DNA of 64,000 nt from Ruminococcus flavefaciens (GTDB taxonomy: Bacteria; Bacteroidota; Bacteroidia; Bacteroidales; P3). Position 1 is the first letter of the stretch; each line of letters begins with the position of its first letter. Both the position numbers and the translations under genes were made by a program. The notes beneath the pieces are model-generated. The model saw only the letters and a program-made list of their open reading frames with translations. It was not told the DNA's origin and ran no database searches. Positions 35,201 through 43,451 of the stretch are shown here, in pieces. Location of the stretch: NCBI GenBank assembly GCA_023667315.1, contig JAMPAI010000003.1, forward strand, positions 62,001-126,000. The letters are read 5' to 3'.

Positions 35201-35841
35201 CCGTGCTGAAAGACTTCGCTTTCTGCGGCTACGAACCCGCCACCGACACGGTTCACACGCTTTGGTCAGATCCCACCCTCACCCTGATTTCCATTCCCGA
35301 AGACACCGCCTTCTGCGAGAAACTTTCCGTTACCCTCGATGCCTCCGTGCCCTTCCCCTCCACGCGCTACAGCTGGCAGGAAGGCAACCTCGAAGACCTT
35401 TTCTCCCCCCTCGACGACTCCACGCTCTTTACCGACCCTGTCATCAAGGTCGATAGGGAGGTTACGCTCGCCCTGTTCGTGGTCGATACCATGGGCTGTG
35501 TCAACACCTTGCAGGTTAACGTATCCGAGGAGGACTGCACGCCGCAGCTGTCCATCCCCAACGTGTTCACCCCCAACGGCGACGGCATCAACGACGTGCT
35601 TAAGTTCAAGCAGGTGGAGAAGTGCTTCGACGTGGACATCCTGATTGTGGATAGAAAGGGGGCTCACGTGCTGCACGAGAAGGTGCGCGACGCCGACGAT
35701 TTCTCCTGGAACGGCTGCTATAAGAACGGTTCCAAAAAACTGCCCGACGGCGCCTATTTCTATATGGTTTCCTACAAGGATGCCTACGGAAAGAAGAAGG
35801 TGCAGAGCGGTTCCATAACCATTTTGGGCACGGCGGAATAA
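32284..35841 (+). CDS. Large T9SS type B (gliding-motility C-terminal domain) surface protein, copy 1
   Basis: 1185 aa with signal peptide (MRRFLLIGITACLSMFSLLSA). The N-terminal 115 residues and everything from about residue 345 on closely match the protein at 46473-50003; the part between is divergent and AT-richer. The second half is a row of Ig/PKD-like beta modules (e.g. DVRFLCPGDSVELK, DTIICLNESVVLDSLSPL). The end, VFTPNGDGINDVLKF through GSITILGTAE, is the gliding-motility-associated C-terminal domain, a T9SS type B sorting signal. Expected to be surface-bound or released; adhesin-like. Target unknown. Confidence 0.88.
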   Translation: MRRFLLIGITACLSMFSLLSAQTESVYRAWGKSIGKAQTDRDFLIYDATCFDNKLFIVGKAGTGTGFELKRGENSYFYEKDGYTDAFLACYSLEGELQWSTYLPALEEGYYNAFATTVKCTERHTLMVIGNAYQIWKNVEETKTLIPRRNGKTFFFEFDLQGLPLHQGMLSYEGYPQNPIAYYPPKIDLLLEFIRLNPDLPQTTEENPENVSFAAYGTVLGYYTHEEYEDTVRHYIYSYPFQGIFLHYASDAAITPSYWNILSNKPYQSSPRLLSFTEWLLLTKDPADNYLPLEPSIFNSSLVNKNTEKASTSIILPAQGVDKVSLSQIIEEWMLVVTSSADQAEGYEWYAVPQITKNDISGITIFPGTVQKVHAFNGKYLIQGVHCRNYSNGVFKNAGEDYAYSHDDTHPIPTPAGGLYQARNNAYTAVPYLLLYDSATFFADIPLPEIPDNEDLPTHGPGDFSAPLWGSYLNADWLYEDVFHISDSTYLKDLYQPYEPILCSYGDRFFLIGNARTIGLDLIDNAAMTEAVNHHQGVILAFSMGCPAEKTTFRDVRFLCPGDSVELKVSPEYVGFKFRFKEEWLKNNSIVLNADNSRAWAKKEGLYHAVLDGSALGCPDARTDTIQIKDSPYPEPQTGLTLDTIASCAAAEALLSAVSAPDTTFSYLWSDGDTSSLRTIRFSGDSIPSFSVEVNGYCTSFRDSTFVRFLPPYVNLGRDSVFCISNASLPADTSVLLHLNARQGYFPDADWLFRWKINGKDAGTADSLSLKFSDLESTGGNRMQAAVSVFVSLSDTNTEGCTAGDTLLVTLYALPDFAPNRFLPQDSVLCAHLDLDLQLPEEASGFYRCFWLDQDSVELPYGHDTNRFTIQGMRGTDGFGAGTDTREPRFFQLKLEHKACGLDFFDTLRVYDQVKPTLELPFHDTIICLNESVVLDSLSPLVYRPFYGFEWNTGEKTSAYSFTDSSTYELTFSVLKDFAFCGYEPATDTVHTLWSDPTLTLISIPEDTAFCEKLSVTLDASVPFPSTRYSWQEGNLEDLFSPLDDSTLFTDPVIKVDREVTLALFVVDTMGCVNTLQVNVSEEDCTPQLSIPNVFTPNGDGINDVLKFKQVEKCFDVDILIVDRKGAHVLHEKVRDADDFSWNGCYKNGSKKLPDGAYFYMVSYKDAYGKKKVQSGSITILGTAE

Positions 35842-35861
35842 AAAAGCCCGGAAAGGGCTTT
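35842..35861 (+). terminator. Hairpin right after the type B protein gene
   Basis: AAAGCCC, GGAAA loop, GGGCTTT directly follows the stop codon. A second terminator-like stem (GGCGG...CCGCC then seven T) follows at 35887-35916. Confidence 0.7.
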
Positions 35862-35922
35862 ATGCACACCCCCTCGTTGAAAAGAAGGCGGCTGCTTATA
35901 CGCACCGCCTTTTTTTATAGGC
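35857..35922 (+). repeat. Tail repeat, copy 2, containing a terminator
   Basis: Same sequence as copy 1 with a few changes: GCTTTATGCACACCCCCTCG, GAAAAGAAGGCGGCTGCTTA, then ACCGCCTTTTTTTATAGG. The GGCGG/CCGCC stem with T7 tail makes a good intrinsic terminator for the upstream gene. Confidence 0.8.
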
Positions 35923-35937
35923 TATTTTTGCCGACCG

Positions 35938-36864
35938 ATGATGAAAATTGCCCTTCTTGCCGCCGATTACGAGTTGCGCAACTATGCGCAAAGCCTTTCC
36001 CATCTTAACGGGATGGACTGGGTGGGCTATTGCCTCACCTCCGATTCGGGTGTTCTGCAACACGAGGAAGAATGGGCTACGGAGCATCTGCCCAAGGTCT
36101 ATCAGACCCCCCAGCAACTGGCCAGCGATGCCGACCTGGTGGTGGTGGGCGGCAAGCCCGAACAGCGGTTCGACTATATCTCCTCCCTGCTGCGGCAGGG
36201 CAAGTCGGTGTGGAGCGACTGGCCGCTGAGTACTACGGGCGCGAAGGTGCGCAAACTGGCCGCCCTGGCCGAAGAAGCCCGTGTCTGCACGCAGGTGGCT
36301 CATGCCGGGCGCAAGCATCCGGTGTGGCTGTCGGCCTTGCCCTATCTGCACGACGTGCGCATGATACGCTCCGAACTCTCCGTTCCCTCTTCTCCAGGAC
36401 TGGAACATTCGCTGGACTACGACCTGTTTCCCTATATAGACCGGGTGCTGGCTCTGGAACAGACCGAGGTAAAGTCGGTACGGGCGCGCAAGGTGGATGC
36501 GCAGGGCGGCGAAGGCTTCTCGGCGCAGATGGAGATAGAGTTCTTTTCGGGTCTGCTGGCCGAATTCTGGCTCAGCAATGTGATGCCCGTGGAAAAAGGC
36601 AAGATGCGTTTCATCAACGCCGAAGCCATCGTGGACTTGGATTTCGTGGGCTTTGAACTGGCCTGGCAGGACGCCCGGCAGATCTCGAACAGTAGGAAAA
36701 TCACCGTGAACCGCAGTTTCGGCAAGGGGGAGGAAACCTTTCTGACCCACGACCTGCAGTTCTTTACCCATGCCTGCCAAAGCGGAAAGCAAGGCAGCCT
36801 TAATTTTTCCGAGAGCGGGCAGGTGCAGGAAGTGTTGTTTCAGATAAAGCGCATATTGCTGTGA
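35938..36864 (+). CDS. Gfo/Idh/MocA-like oxidoreductase
   Basis: 308 aa. The N-terminal 120 residues have a Rossmann-type order with LASDADLVVVGG, RFDYISSLLRQGKSVWSDWP and a following KLAALAEEA helix, as in Gfo/Idh/MocA proteins where a GK-V--EKP motif binds the nicotinamide. The usual EKP is here SDWP, so the activity may differ or be lost. A beta-sheet C-terminal domain follows (EIEFFSGLLAEFWLSN). Overlaps the sugar transferase by 4 bases; may act in modifying a nucleotide sugar or be a degenerate paralogue. Confidence 0.65.
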   Translation: MMKIALLAADYELRNYAQSLSHLNGMDWVGYCLTSDSGVLQHEEEWATEHLPKVYQTPQQLASDADLVVVGGKPEQRFDYISSLLRQGKSVWSDWPLSTTGAKVRKLAALAEEARVCTQVAHAGRKHPVWLSALPYLHDVRMIRSELSVPSSPGLEHSLDYDLFPYIDRVLALEQTEVKSVRARKVDAQGGEGFSAQMEIEFFSGLLAEFWLSNVMPVEKGKMRFINAEAIVDLDFVGFELAWQDARQISNSRKITVNRSFGKGEETFLTHDLQFFTHACQSGKQGSLNFSESGQVQEVLFQIKRILL

Positions 36865-37778
36865 TGAGCGAGGCGGTTTGGATATGGGGAAAGGCGCATG
36901 CGGCGCTCGATTTCTTTTGCCGGATGCAGCTTAAATGCGGAGACTCCGTTTTTTATGCCGAGACCTGGGCGGAATGCCTGCGCGACATGAACGACCGCAG
37001 GGGCGTGATGTATGCCTTTCCCGACGAAAGCCAGTGTTCCCAGCTGCCCCGTTTTTTCCGCACCCTGTCTTCGCTTGCGCACTACGAGCTGAGGATTTGC
37101 TGCCCCGAAGCCCGTTACTGGCATTTGCCCGAAAGCCGTTTCATCCAGGAAGAAGGCTTTGACTTCGCCTGTTTTTCTTTCCGGCAGATGCCGTTCGGCC
37201 AAAGGCTGTTGAAGCGGGCTTTCGACATAACGGCCAGTGCGCTGGGCATGGTTTCGCTCTCGCCCCTCTTCCTATTGTGCGCCGTGTTGGTGAAGGCCGG
37301 TTCGAAAGGCCCGGTCTTTTACGCACAGGAGCGTATCGGCAAGGGCGGCGCGCCGTTCAAGATCTATAAGTTCCGCTCCATGCGCGTGGATGCCGAAGAT
37401 TCCGTGCCTCAGCTCTCGCACGCCGGCGACGAACGCATCACCCGCTGGGGTGGGCTGATGCGCCGCTACCGGCTGGATGAACTCCCGCAGTTGTTCAACG
37501 CCTTGAAGGGCGATATGTCGGTGGTGGGCTACCGCCCCGAACGCGATTACTTTATCGGCAAGATCGAAAGGCAGGCACCGTATTATCCGCTTCTGTTCGC
37601 GATACGGCCCGGCATCAGCTCGCTCGGCATCACCACTTTCGGCTATGCCGAGGACGTGGCGCAGATGGTGGTGCGGCTCTCCTGCGACATCGAGTACCTG
37701 CAGCGGCTTTCGCTGCGCGAAGACGGGCGCATATTGGGACGCACCTGCCGCGTGGTCTTACATGGAATAGGAAAATAA
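36861..37778 (+). CDS. Sugar transferase, undecaprenyl-phosphate phosphosugar type
   Basis: 305 aa. The C-terminal 190 residues are a bacterial sugar transferase (WcaJ/PglC-like) domain: KRAFDITASALGMVSLSPLF membrane-inserted helix, GPVFYAQERIGKGGAPFKIYKFRSM, then RRYRLDELPQLFNALKGDMSVVGYRPE with the catalytic Asp-Glu. The first 115 residues are of unknown fold. Such enzymes start glycan assembly by moving a sugar phosphate onto undecaprenyl phosphate at the membrane. It overlaps pcm by one base. Confidence 0.9.
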   Translation: MMSEAVWIWGKAHAALDFFCRMQLKCGDSVFYAETWAECLRDMNDRRGVMYAFPDESQCSQLPRFFRTLSSLAHYELRICCPEARYWHLPESRFIQEEGFDFACFSFRQMPFGQRLLKRAFDITASALGMVSLSPLFLLCAVLVKAGSKGPVFYAQERIGKGGAPFKIYKFRSMRVDAEDSVPQLSHAGDERITRWGGLMRRYRLDELPQLFNALKGDMSVVGYRPERDYFIGKIERQAPYYPLLFAIRPGISSLGITTFGYAEDVAQMVVRLSCDIEYLQRLSLREDGRILGRTCRVVLHGIGK

Positions 37779-38422
37779 TGCAACAGGATACATTTCGACA
37801 TAAGGGCATGCGGCAGCGTCTGGTGGATGAGTTGCGCCGGAAAGGCGCCGACGACCAGGCCGTGCTGGATGCCATAGGCGCCGTTCCCCGCCATTGTTTC
37901 TTGGACTCGGTGTTCGATGCGCGCGCCTATCAGGACATCGCCATTCCCATCGGCGAGGGGCAGACCATCTCGCGTCCGCTTACCGTGGCCAGTCAGAGTT
38001 CGCTGCTGGAAGTCTTTCCGGGCGCGCGGATTCTGGAAGTGGGCACGGGTTCGGGCTATCAGTCCATGATTTTGGATAAGCTGGGCGCGGAAGTCTATAC
38101 GATAGAACGTCAGCGCAATCTCTATATCAAGACCAAGGCGCTGTTCGAGGCGTTCAAGAGCCGGATCCACTGCTTTTACGGCGACGGATACAAGGGGCTG
38201 CCGCAATTCGCGCCCTTCGACCGCATTCTGGTTACCTGCGGCGCGGCCGAATTTCCCAACGAACTGTTGGCGCAGCTGAGCGTGGGCGGCATCATGGTGA
38301 TTCCCTTGGGTTCGCCCAATCAGATCATGACCAAGGTGGTGCGCACCTCCGAAACCGAAACAGAGATAAGCGAACACGGCGATTTTACCTTCGTGCCGAT
38401 GTTGAGCCAAAAATCGGAATAG
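37778..38422 (+). CDS. pcm: Protein-L-isoaspartate O-methyltransferase
   Basis: 214 aa. It repairs isoaspartyl residues in damaged proteins using SAM. SAM motif I EVGTGSGYQSMIL at about residue 86, the substrate phrase ISRPLTVASQSSLLEVF (family form ISQPxxVAxMxxxL), YTIERQRNLY and ILVTCGAAEFPNELLAQL are all as expected. Start at 37778 shares a base with the preceding stop codon. Cytoplasmic. Confidence 0.94.
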   Translation: MQQDTFRHKGMRQRLVDELRRKGADDQAVLDAIGAVPRHCFLDSVFDARAYQDIAIPIGEGQTISRPLTVASQSSLLEVFPGARILEVGTGSGYQSMILDKLGAEVYTIERQRNLYIKTKALFEAFKSRIHCFYGDGYKGLPQFAPFDRILVTCGAAEFPNELLAQLSVGGIMVIPLGSPNQIMTKVVRTSETETEISEHGDFTFVPMLSQKSE

Positions 38423-38424
38423 TC

Positions 38425-39177
38425 TTGATACGCTACCATTATCATTCCCGTACGGAAATATCCACGCAGGATATAGGCAAGGCATTGCCCGCGATGGCCA
38501 ACGATGCCGGCATGGAGGTGGTCTATACCTTCTGCCAGCAACAGGGGCGGGGGCAGAAAGGGAATGTGTGGTTCGGCGGGCAGGACAGCAATATCTGCGC
38601 CACGTTCGTTCTCTCGCCCCGTTTCTTAGCGGCTCCCCATCTGTTTTTTCTCGATATGGCGCTCAGTACAGGCGTGCTGCGGTATGTGGAAGCGCAAACG
38701 GAGCGCGTTTTTCTCAAATGGCCCAACGACCTGTATGTCGGCCAGAAGAAACTGGCGGGCTTGCTATTGGAATCATCCATTCAGGCCGGCAAGTTGGAAA
38801 GGGTATGTTTCGGCGTGGGCTTGAATGTGAACCAGCGCGAATTTCCGGCTCATTTGCCGCGTGCGGTATCCTTGTTTCAGACGGACGGGAAGATGCGGAA
38901 CCTGCCGGAGGAAGTCCGGCAACTCGCGGAAACCCTGTACGCCATCTATGCGGAATTCCGCGCCTCGTATGCACAAGGCACATGGAGAAACTGGAAAGAA
39001 CGCTATCTCGAACACCTGTTGTTTAAAGACCAGTGGCGGGAGTTCCTCTATCTGGGTGAACCCCTTGCGGCCTGCATCCGGAATGTGGACGATTACGGGC
39101 ATCTGGAACTGGAAAGGCGCAACGGTTCGATAATCCGCGCCGACCTTAAAGAATTGGAATATCGCTTTGATGGATAA
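38425..39177 (+). CDS. birA: Biotin--[acetyl-CoA-carboxylase] ligase
   Basis: 250 aa; the start codon is probably TTG at 38425, two bases after the pcm stop. Catalytic domain signatures: QQQGRGQKGNVWFG (biotinyl-AMP loop), VFLKWPNDLYVGQKKLAGLLLES and GVGLNVNQREFP. There is no N-terminal DNA-binding domain, so it is an enzyme only, not a repressor. The 3' end overlaps the convergent ispE gene by 32 bases. Confidence 0.92.
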   Translation: MIRYHYHSRTEISTQDIGKALPAMANDAGMEVVYTFCQQQGRGQKGNVWFGGQDSNICATFVLSPRFLAAPHLFFLDMALSTGVLRYVEAQTERVFLKWPNDLYVGQKKLAGLLLESSIQAGKLERVCFGVGLNVNQREFPAHLPRAVSLFQTDGKMRNLPEEVRQLAETLYAIYAEFRASYAQGTWRNWKERYLEHLLFKDQWREFLYLGEPLAACIRNVDDYGHLELERRNGSIIRADLKELEYRFDG

Positions 39178-39979
39178 AGTAGGAATCGGGAAACTCGAAC
39201 ACGAGGGAATGTCTCTGCAAATCGAAGATTCCGAAAACCGCGCTTCCGCTTCCGCTCAACGAGGCGTACAACGCACCTTTCCGGTATAACTGTTCCTTAA
39301 TCGAATCGATCTGCGGGTAAAGGGGGCGGAGCGTTTTCTCGAAATCGTTTTCTACGGTCGCTCTCCATGTTGAAATATCCGCAGACAATAATCCGGCCAA
39401 GGGAGGCCTGTGTTCCTGTGGCTGTGAACCTTTGTAGGCCTGGGCGGTGGAGATGCCGAAATCGGGCACCACGATCACCAAGGTATAGCGTCGGTTATGG
39501 CCTGTCTGCAGGGGGTGCAGCTCATCGCCCTTGCCGTAGCCGATGCAGGCCTGTCTTTGCGTAAAGAAGGCGCAGTCGGCGCCTAAGGTGCCGGCCATCT
39601 CAGACAGTTCGGCTTGCGAAAATCCCAGCTTGAATTCCTTGTTGAGGCCTATCAGCGTATAGGTGGCGTCGGAAGAGCCTCCGCCCAGCCCCGAACCCAT
39701 CGGGATCTTCTTGAGCAGGTGGATGCGGCAGGGCGGCAGTTTGGACGAAAGCCTGCGGTCGATTAGGTTGCGGGCTTTCAGCACTAAGTTGTCGTCGGGA
39801 TTGCCGGCAACGGGCAGGCCTTCGCACAGAAACACATTTTCGGCGGCGGGCGTTATCTCCAATACGTCGCACAGTTCCGGAACGGCAAAAAAGGAAAGCT
39901 CCAGATCGTGGTAAGCGTCGGCACGCTTACGCAGGATCCGGAGCCCGATATTGATTTTGGCAGGAGGAAAAAACAGCAT
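39146..39979 (-). CDS. ispE: 4-diphosphocytidyl-2-C-methyl-D-erythritol kinase
   Basis: 277 aa. Phosphorylates CDP-methylerythritol in the MEP route to isoprenoids. GHMP-kinase features: FPPAKINIGLRIL at the start, PMGSGLGGGSSDATYTLIGLN ATP loop, and a C-terminal ASLSGSGSAVFGIF. It starts 2 bases after rho stops, a rho-ispE operon. It supplies the pathway that also feeds the prenyl synthase at 27003. Confidence 0.94.
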   Translation of the reverse strand: MLFFPPAKINIGLRILRKRADAYHDLELSFFAVPELCDVLEITPAAENVFLCEGLPVAGNPDDNLVLKARNLIDRRLSSKLPPCRIHLLKKIPMGSGLGGGSSDATYTLIGLNKEFKLGFSQAELSEMAGTLGADCAFFTQRQACIGYGKGDELHPLQTGHNRRYTLVIVVPDFGISTAQAYKGSQPQEHRPPLAGLLSADISTWRATVENDFEKTLRPLYPQIDSIKEQLYRKGALYASLSGSGSAVFGIFDLQRHSLVFEFPDSYFIHQSDIPIL

Positions 39980-39981
39980 GC

Positions 39982-42018
39982 CTAACTGTTCATCGAGGCC
40001 AGGAACTCTTCGTTGTCGGTGGTTTGCGGCAGACGGGTGTTCATGAATTCCATCGTTTCCACCGGGGTCATGTCGGCGAAGTGGTTGCGCAGGATCCAGA
40101 TCTTCTGACGGATGTCCTTGTCTTGCAGCAGGTCGTCGCGACGGGTGCTGGAGGCCACGATGTCGATGGCCGGGAAAATGCGGCGGTTGGCAATCTTGCG
40201 GTCCAGCTGGATTTCCATGTTGCCCGTACCCTTGAATTCCTCGAAGATCACTTCGTCCATACGCGAGTTGGTTTCGGTAAGGGCGGTGGCGAGGATGGTG
40301 AGCGAGCCTCCGTTCTCTATCTTGCGCGCCGCACCGAAAAAGCGTTTGGGCTTCTGCAGGGCGTTGGCTTCCACACCGCCGGAAAGCACCTTGCCCGAAG
40401 CGGGGCTAACCGTGTTGTAGGCACGCGCCAGACGGGTAATGGAGTCTAACACGATAAGCACGTCGTGCTTGCATTCCACCAGGCGCTTGGCCTTCTCAAG
40501 CACGATGTTGGCGATCTTTACATGACGCTCGGCCGGTTCGTCGAAGGTGGAGGCGATTACCTCGGCCTTTACGCTGCGCTGCATGTCGGTAACTTCTTCG
40601 GGACGTTCGTCGATCAGCAGCACGATAATATAGACCTCAGGATGATTGTGGGCGATGGCGTTCGCCAGCTGCTTCAGCAATACCGTCTTACCGGCCTTGG
40701 GAGGCGCCACGATAAGCCCGCGCTGCCCCTTGCCGATAGGTGTGAACATATCCATGAGGCGCATCGACATCGAGTTTTCGGGCGCGTCGGTAAGCTTGAA
40801 CTTCTGATTCGGGAAGAGGGGGGTAAGGTAGTCGAAGGCCACGCGGTCGCGGATTTCCTCGGGCGTGCAGCCGTTTACCGAAAGTATCTTTCCGAGCGGG
40901 AAATATTTCTCGCCTTCGCGGGGTGGACGTACCGTGCATTGCACCGTGTCGCCCGTCTTGAGGCCCAGGTTGCGGATCTGCTGGGGCGAGACATACACGT
41001 CGTCGGGCGAGCTGAGGTAGTTATAGTCGGAGGAACGCAGGAAGCCGAAGCCGTCGGGCATGGTTTCCAGCACGCCTTCGTAGGTAACGAAGTCCTCGAA
41101 GTTGTAGGCGGGCGAATCCACGCTCTTTCCAGCGCCCTTGCTGGTCTGCAGGGCCTTGTACATCTGCTCCTCGTCGATGCGGTTCAGGCGTTCGTTCTCT
41201 ATTTCCTTGGCGTTTACGGGAGCGGCCTGTACCTGCGGCTCCTGTGCTGCGGGTTCGGCCTGCGCTGCTTGATAGCGGTTTTCCTGATATTCTTCGTAGG
41301 CGGCCGGTGTGGTTTCCTGGCGGTTCTTGAGCACGGGCGGCTGCACGGTGTTGCGGTCGTAGCCGTTGCTGTATCCGCTGCCGTTATTGCTGTAGCCATT
41401 GTTGTTATTGTACCGGCTGTTGTAACCGTTGTTATTGTAGCGGCTGTTGTAGCCGGTGTTGCCGTAGCGGCTGCCGTATCCGGTTCCGGATGCCTCGGTG
41501 CCGTAGTTGTTATTGTTGTAACGGTTGTTGTAGGGAGTGCGGCTGCTGTAGCGGGGAATCGGGGCGGAAACCGGAGCGGGCGCAGGTGTCGCGGCGGCTG
41601 CCGGAACGGGCGCGGATACGGGGCTTTCGGCTTGTACGGCCTCCGAAACGGTGGTTTGCGGCGCTTCTTCCTCGCGTACTTTCTTTGGCCTGCCGCGTTT
41701 TTTGGGCACCGGCAGGCCGTCGGGGCCGATTACAGGCGCGGGAGCCGGCACTTCAGGGTGAAGGCGGGGACGTCCGCGCTTGCGCTTTACGGGTTCTTCG
41801 GTAGCGCTTTCCACAGGGCTTTCCTGGTCGGCGGCGCTTGCCTGCGTTTCCTGGGTGGCTTTGGCCTTGGCGGCAACCTGCTTCAGGGCCTGGGCGTCCA
41901 AAATGCGGTAAATGAGTTCCTGCCGTGCTAATTTGTCAAAACGTTTAACGGCAAATTCTTCGGCCATCTTACGCAAACTTGCGTCGTCCATGCCATTGAG
42001 ATCGAGAATGTTGAGCAT
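39982..42018 (-). CDS. rho: Transcription termination factor Rho with large disordered insert
   Basis: 678 aa, against about 420 in E. coli. N-terminal helical domain ([18 protein letters not shown]), then about 250 extra residues: basic AT-hook-like [12 protein letters not shown] and [11 protein letters not shown], Pro/Ala tracts, and an Asn/Gly/Tyr/Arg-rich stretch ([12 protein letters not shown]...). The RNA-binding cold-shock domain and ATPase follow (Walker [45 protein letters not shown]). Long disordered inserts in Rho are known in Bacteroidota, where one has been linked to condensate formation. Hexameric helicase in the cytoplasm. Confidence 0.95.
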   Translation of the reverse strand: MLNILDLNGMDDASLRKMAEEFAVKRFDKLARQELIYRILDAQALKQVAAKAKATQETQASAADQESPVESATEEPVKRKRGRPRLHPEVPAPAPVIGPDGLPVPKKRGRPKKVREEEAPQTTVSEAVQAESPVSAPVPAAAATPAPAPVSAPIPRYSSRTPYNNRYNNNNYGTEASGTGYGSRYGNTGYNSRYNNNGYNSRYNNNNGYSNNGSGYSNGYDRNTVQPPVLKNRQETTPAAYEEYQENRYQAAQAEPAAQEPQVQAAPVNAKEIENERLNRIDEEQMYKALQTSKGAGKSVDSPAYNFEDFVTYEGVLETMPDGFGFLRSSDYNYLSSPDDVYVSPQQIRNLGLKTGDTVQCTVRPPREGEKYFPLGKILSVNGCTPEEIRDRVAFDYLTPLFPNQKFKLTDAPENSMSMRLMDMFTPIGKGQRGLIVAPPKAGKTVLLKQLANAIAHNHPEVYIIVLLIDERPEEVTDMQRSVKAEVIASTFDEPAERHVKIANIVLEKAKRLVECKHDVLIVLDSITRLARAYNTVSPASGKVLSGGVEANALQKPKRFFGAARKIENGGSLTILATALTETNSRMDEVIFEEFKGTGNMEIQLDRKIANRRIFPAIDIVASSTRRDDLLQDKDIRQKIWILRNHFADMTPVETMEFMNTRLPQTTDNEEFLASMNS

Positions 42019-42202
42019 AGGAAAAATTAAAGGGGAATTAAAATCGGAAACCGTTCTGAAATCTTTCGAAGTCCTACCGGGCGAGAATCAAACCGGCTTC
42101 CAAGATGCGATTCGTGGGAAAAGCGTTGCAAATATAAATTCTTTACGGGAAAAAACAAAAAATGATTTTTGGGATAATGGGATTAATGGAAAATAAATCG
42201 AA

Positions 42203-42228
42203 GGCGAAAGCGGATTTCCGCTTTCGCC
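42203..42228 (-). terminator. Terminator, downstream copy
   Basis: GGCGAAAGCGGA, two bases, TCCGCTTTCGCC: a perfect stem, 12 bases past the lipoprotein stop at 42241 on the minus strand and followed there by an AT-rich tract. It is a duplicate of 42868-42893. Confidence 0.8.
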
Positions 42229-42240
42229 TGAGGTGCGGGA

Positions 42241-42813
42241 TTAACGGGCGGGAATATATTCCTGCAGCGTGAATACGGCTTTTCCGTCTTTTTTCATTTG
42301 CAAGACACCGTGGGTTTTGTTGTAATAGGACTGATATGGTGAAGAGGTATTATCCTCGGATACATCGTAATAGGTATGCCCGTCAATAGATATGCTATCG
42401 TAAAGGACCCATAGATGTTTATAAATTATCAGATTTCCTTTCGAATCATAGGCTATGTCCCCTTGAACATGGGGAGAATTCAGTACCACGGCTATACAAC
42501 GATATGCGTATCCATACTCACCCCACGCCAGCATTGTTAAAAAAAGTTTATATGCCTTGGATTCCGATTGTAAGGTTATGGATCTATGCTCTTCCAGCAT
42601 ATTGTCTTCTTTGAGATCCCACTTGGATGTCTCTTGCGCAAAAGTTAGCGTAATGGTTTCCCCATGTTCATTTCTAAACCGTACGGTATCACCTATTTGA
42701 TACGGTATCATCTGCCGTTCCAATACTGTGACGGAATATCGTCCAGGACTGGGTTTGCATGAAGAAAGCATTCCTGTCAAAACTATCAGCAGTATCCAAT
42801 GTATCTTTTTCAT
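42241..42813 (-). CDS. Small lipoprotein, tandem copy B
   Basis: 190 aa with lipobox LSSC. The body is beta-rich (RYSVTVLERQMIPYQIGDTVRFRNEHGE...). The last 27 residues, from YNKTHGVLQMKKDGK to the end, are the same as in the lipoprotein at 42907-43449, while the rest has diverged to moderate similarity (RQMIPYQIGDTVRF against KQMVPYKLGDTIRY). Family not recognised. Created by tandem duplication together with its terminator. Confidence 0.7.
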   Translation of the reverse strand: MKKIHWILLIVLTGMLSSCKPSPGRYSVTVLERQMIPYQIGDTVRFRNEHGETITLTFAQETSKWDLKEDNMLEEHRSITLQSESKAYKLFLTMLAWGEYGYAYRCIAVVLNSPHVQGDIAYDSKGNLIIYKHLWVLYDSISIDGHTYYDVSEDNTSSPYQSYYNKTHGVLQMKKDGKAVFTLQEYIPAR

Positions 42814-42815
42814 GG

Positions 42816-42860
42816 CTATTTCACTTTAACTTTTACAAAATAGGGTAGGAGGTCGGGGGG
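42816..42860 (-). pseudogene. Duplicated 3' end of the LTD/endonuclease gene
   Basis: Between the two lipoprotein genes the minus strand reads ...LPYFVKVKVK and a stop just ahead of copy B, the same as the last codons of the nuclease gene ending at 43452. It marks the breakpoint of the tandem duplication. Confidence 0.65.
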
Positions 42861-42867
42861 TACCCCA

Positions 42868-42893
42868 GGCGAAAGCGGAAATCCGCTTTCGCC
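42868..42893 (-). terminator. Terminator, upstream copy
   Basis: Same stem GGCGAAAGCGGA / TCCGCTTTCGCC with loop AA, 14 bases past the stop of the lipoprotein at 42907. Nearly identical to 42203-42228, including the downstream lipoprotein tail. Confidence 0.8.
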
Positions 42894-42906
42894 CTGAGGT
42901 GCGGGA

Positions 42907-43449
42907 TTAACGGGCGGGAATGTATTCCTGCAGCGTGAACACAGCTTTTCCGTCTTTTTTCATTTGCAAGACACCGTGGGTTTTATTGTAGTAAAGTTCA
43001 GGTGTACCCGTTACGTCATAGTAAACTTGACTACTTATAAGCACACTATCATAGGTGTTTTCTATGAAATTTCCTGCTGCATCATAAGGTAAATCTTTCT
43101 GAAATTCACTCGCATTGTCTTGGATGACCATATGATACCTGCTACTAATTCCTCCCCAGTTACCAGAAACTAATATGGTAAAACCACTATTCCCCGACTC
43201 CGACAATACCTCCGTTCTGAGAATTTGCGTCATCATATTCCCTTCCCATGACTCCCATCTTATTGTAGAACCTTTACAAATTAGTGCAAGAGGATTTCCT
43301 TTTTCATCCATATACCGAATCGTATCCCCTAATTTGTATGGAACCATTTGTTTATCTGTCTCTGTAAGATAATAACGATCCGGTTTCGAACAAGAAACCA
43401 AGATGGTCGATATTAACAGTATGTTGCTGAATAGCTTGATGGTTTTCAT
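42907..43449 (-). CDS. Small lipoprotein, tandem copy A
   Basis: 180 aa with lipobox LVSC, probably outer-membrane anchored. Shares start pattern (KQMVPYKLGDTIRYMDEKG) and identical C-terminus (YNKTHGVLQMKKDGK onward) with the copy at 42241-42813. It starts 2 bases after the nuclease gene stops, so it is read with it. No recognised domain. As it lies next to a secreted nuclease it could be an accessory lipoprotein, but that is inference. Confidence 0.7.
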   Translation of the reverse strand: MKTIKLFSNILLISTILVSCSKPDRYYLTETDKQMVPYKLGDTIRYMDEKGNPLALICKGSTIRWESWEGNMMTQILRTEVLSESGNSGFTILVSGNWGGISSRYHMVIQDNASEFQKDLPYDAAGNFIENTYDSVLISSQVYYDVTGTPELYYNKTHGVLQMKKDGKAVFTLQEYIPAR

Positions 43450-43451
43450 GA

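Noticed and set aside
40465..41931. 488-aa open frame antisense to rho
   Set aside because: Low-complexity mirror (Val/Ala/Gly) of the Asn/Gly/Pro-rich rho insert.
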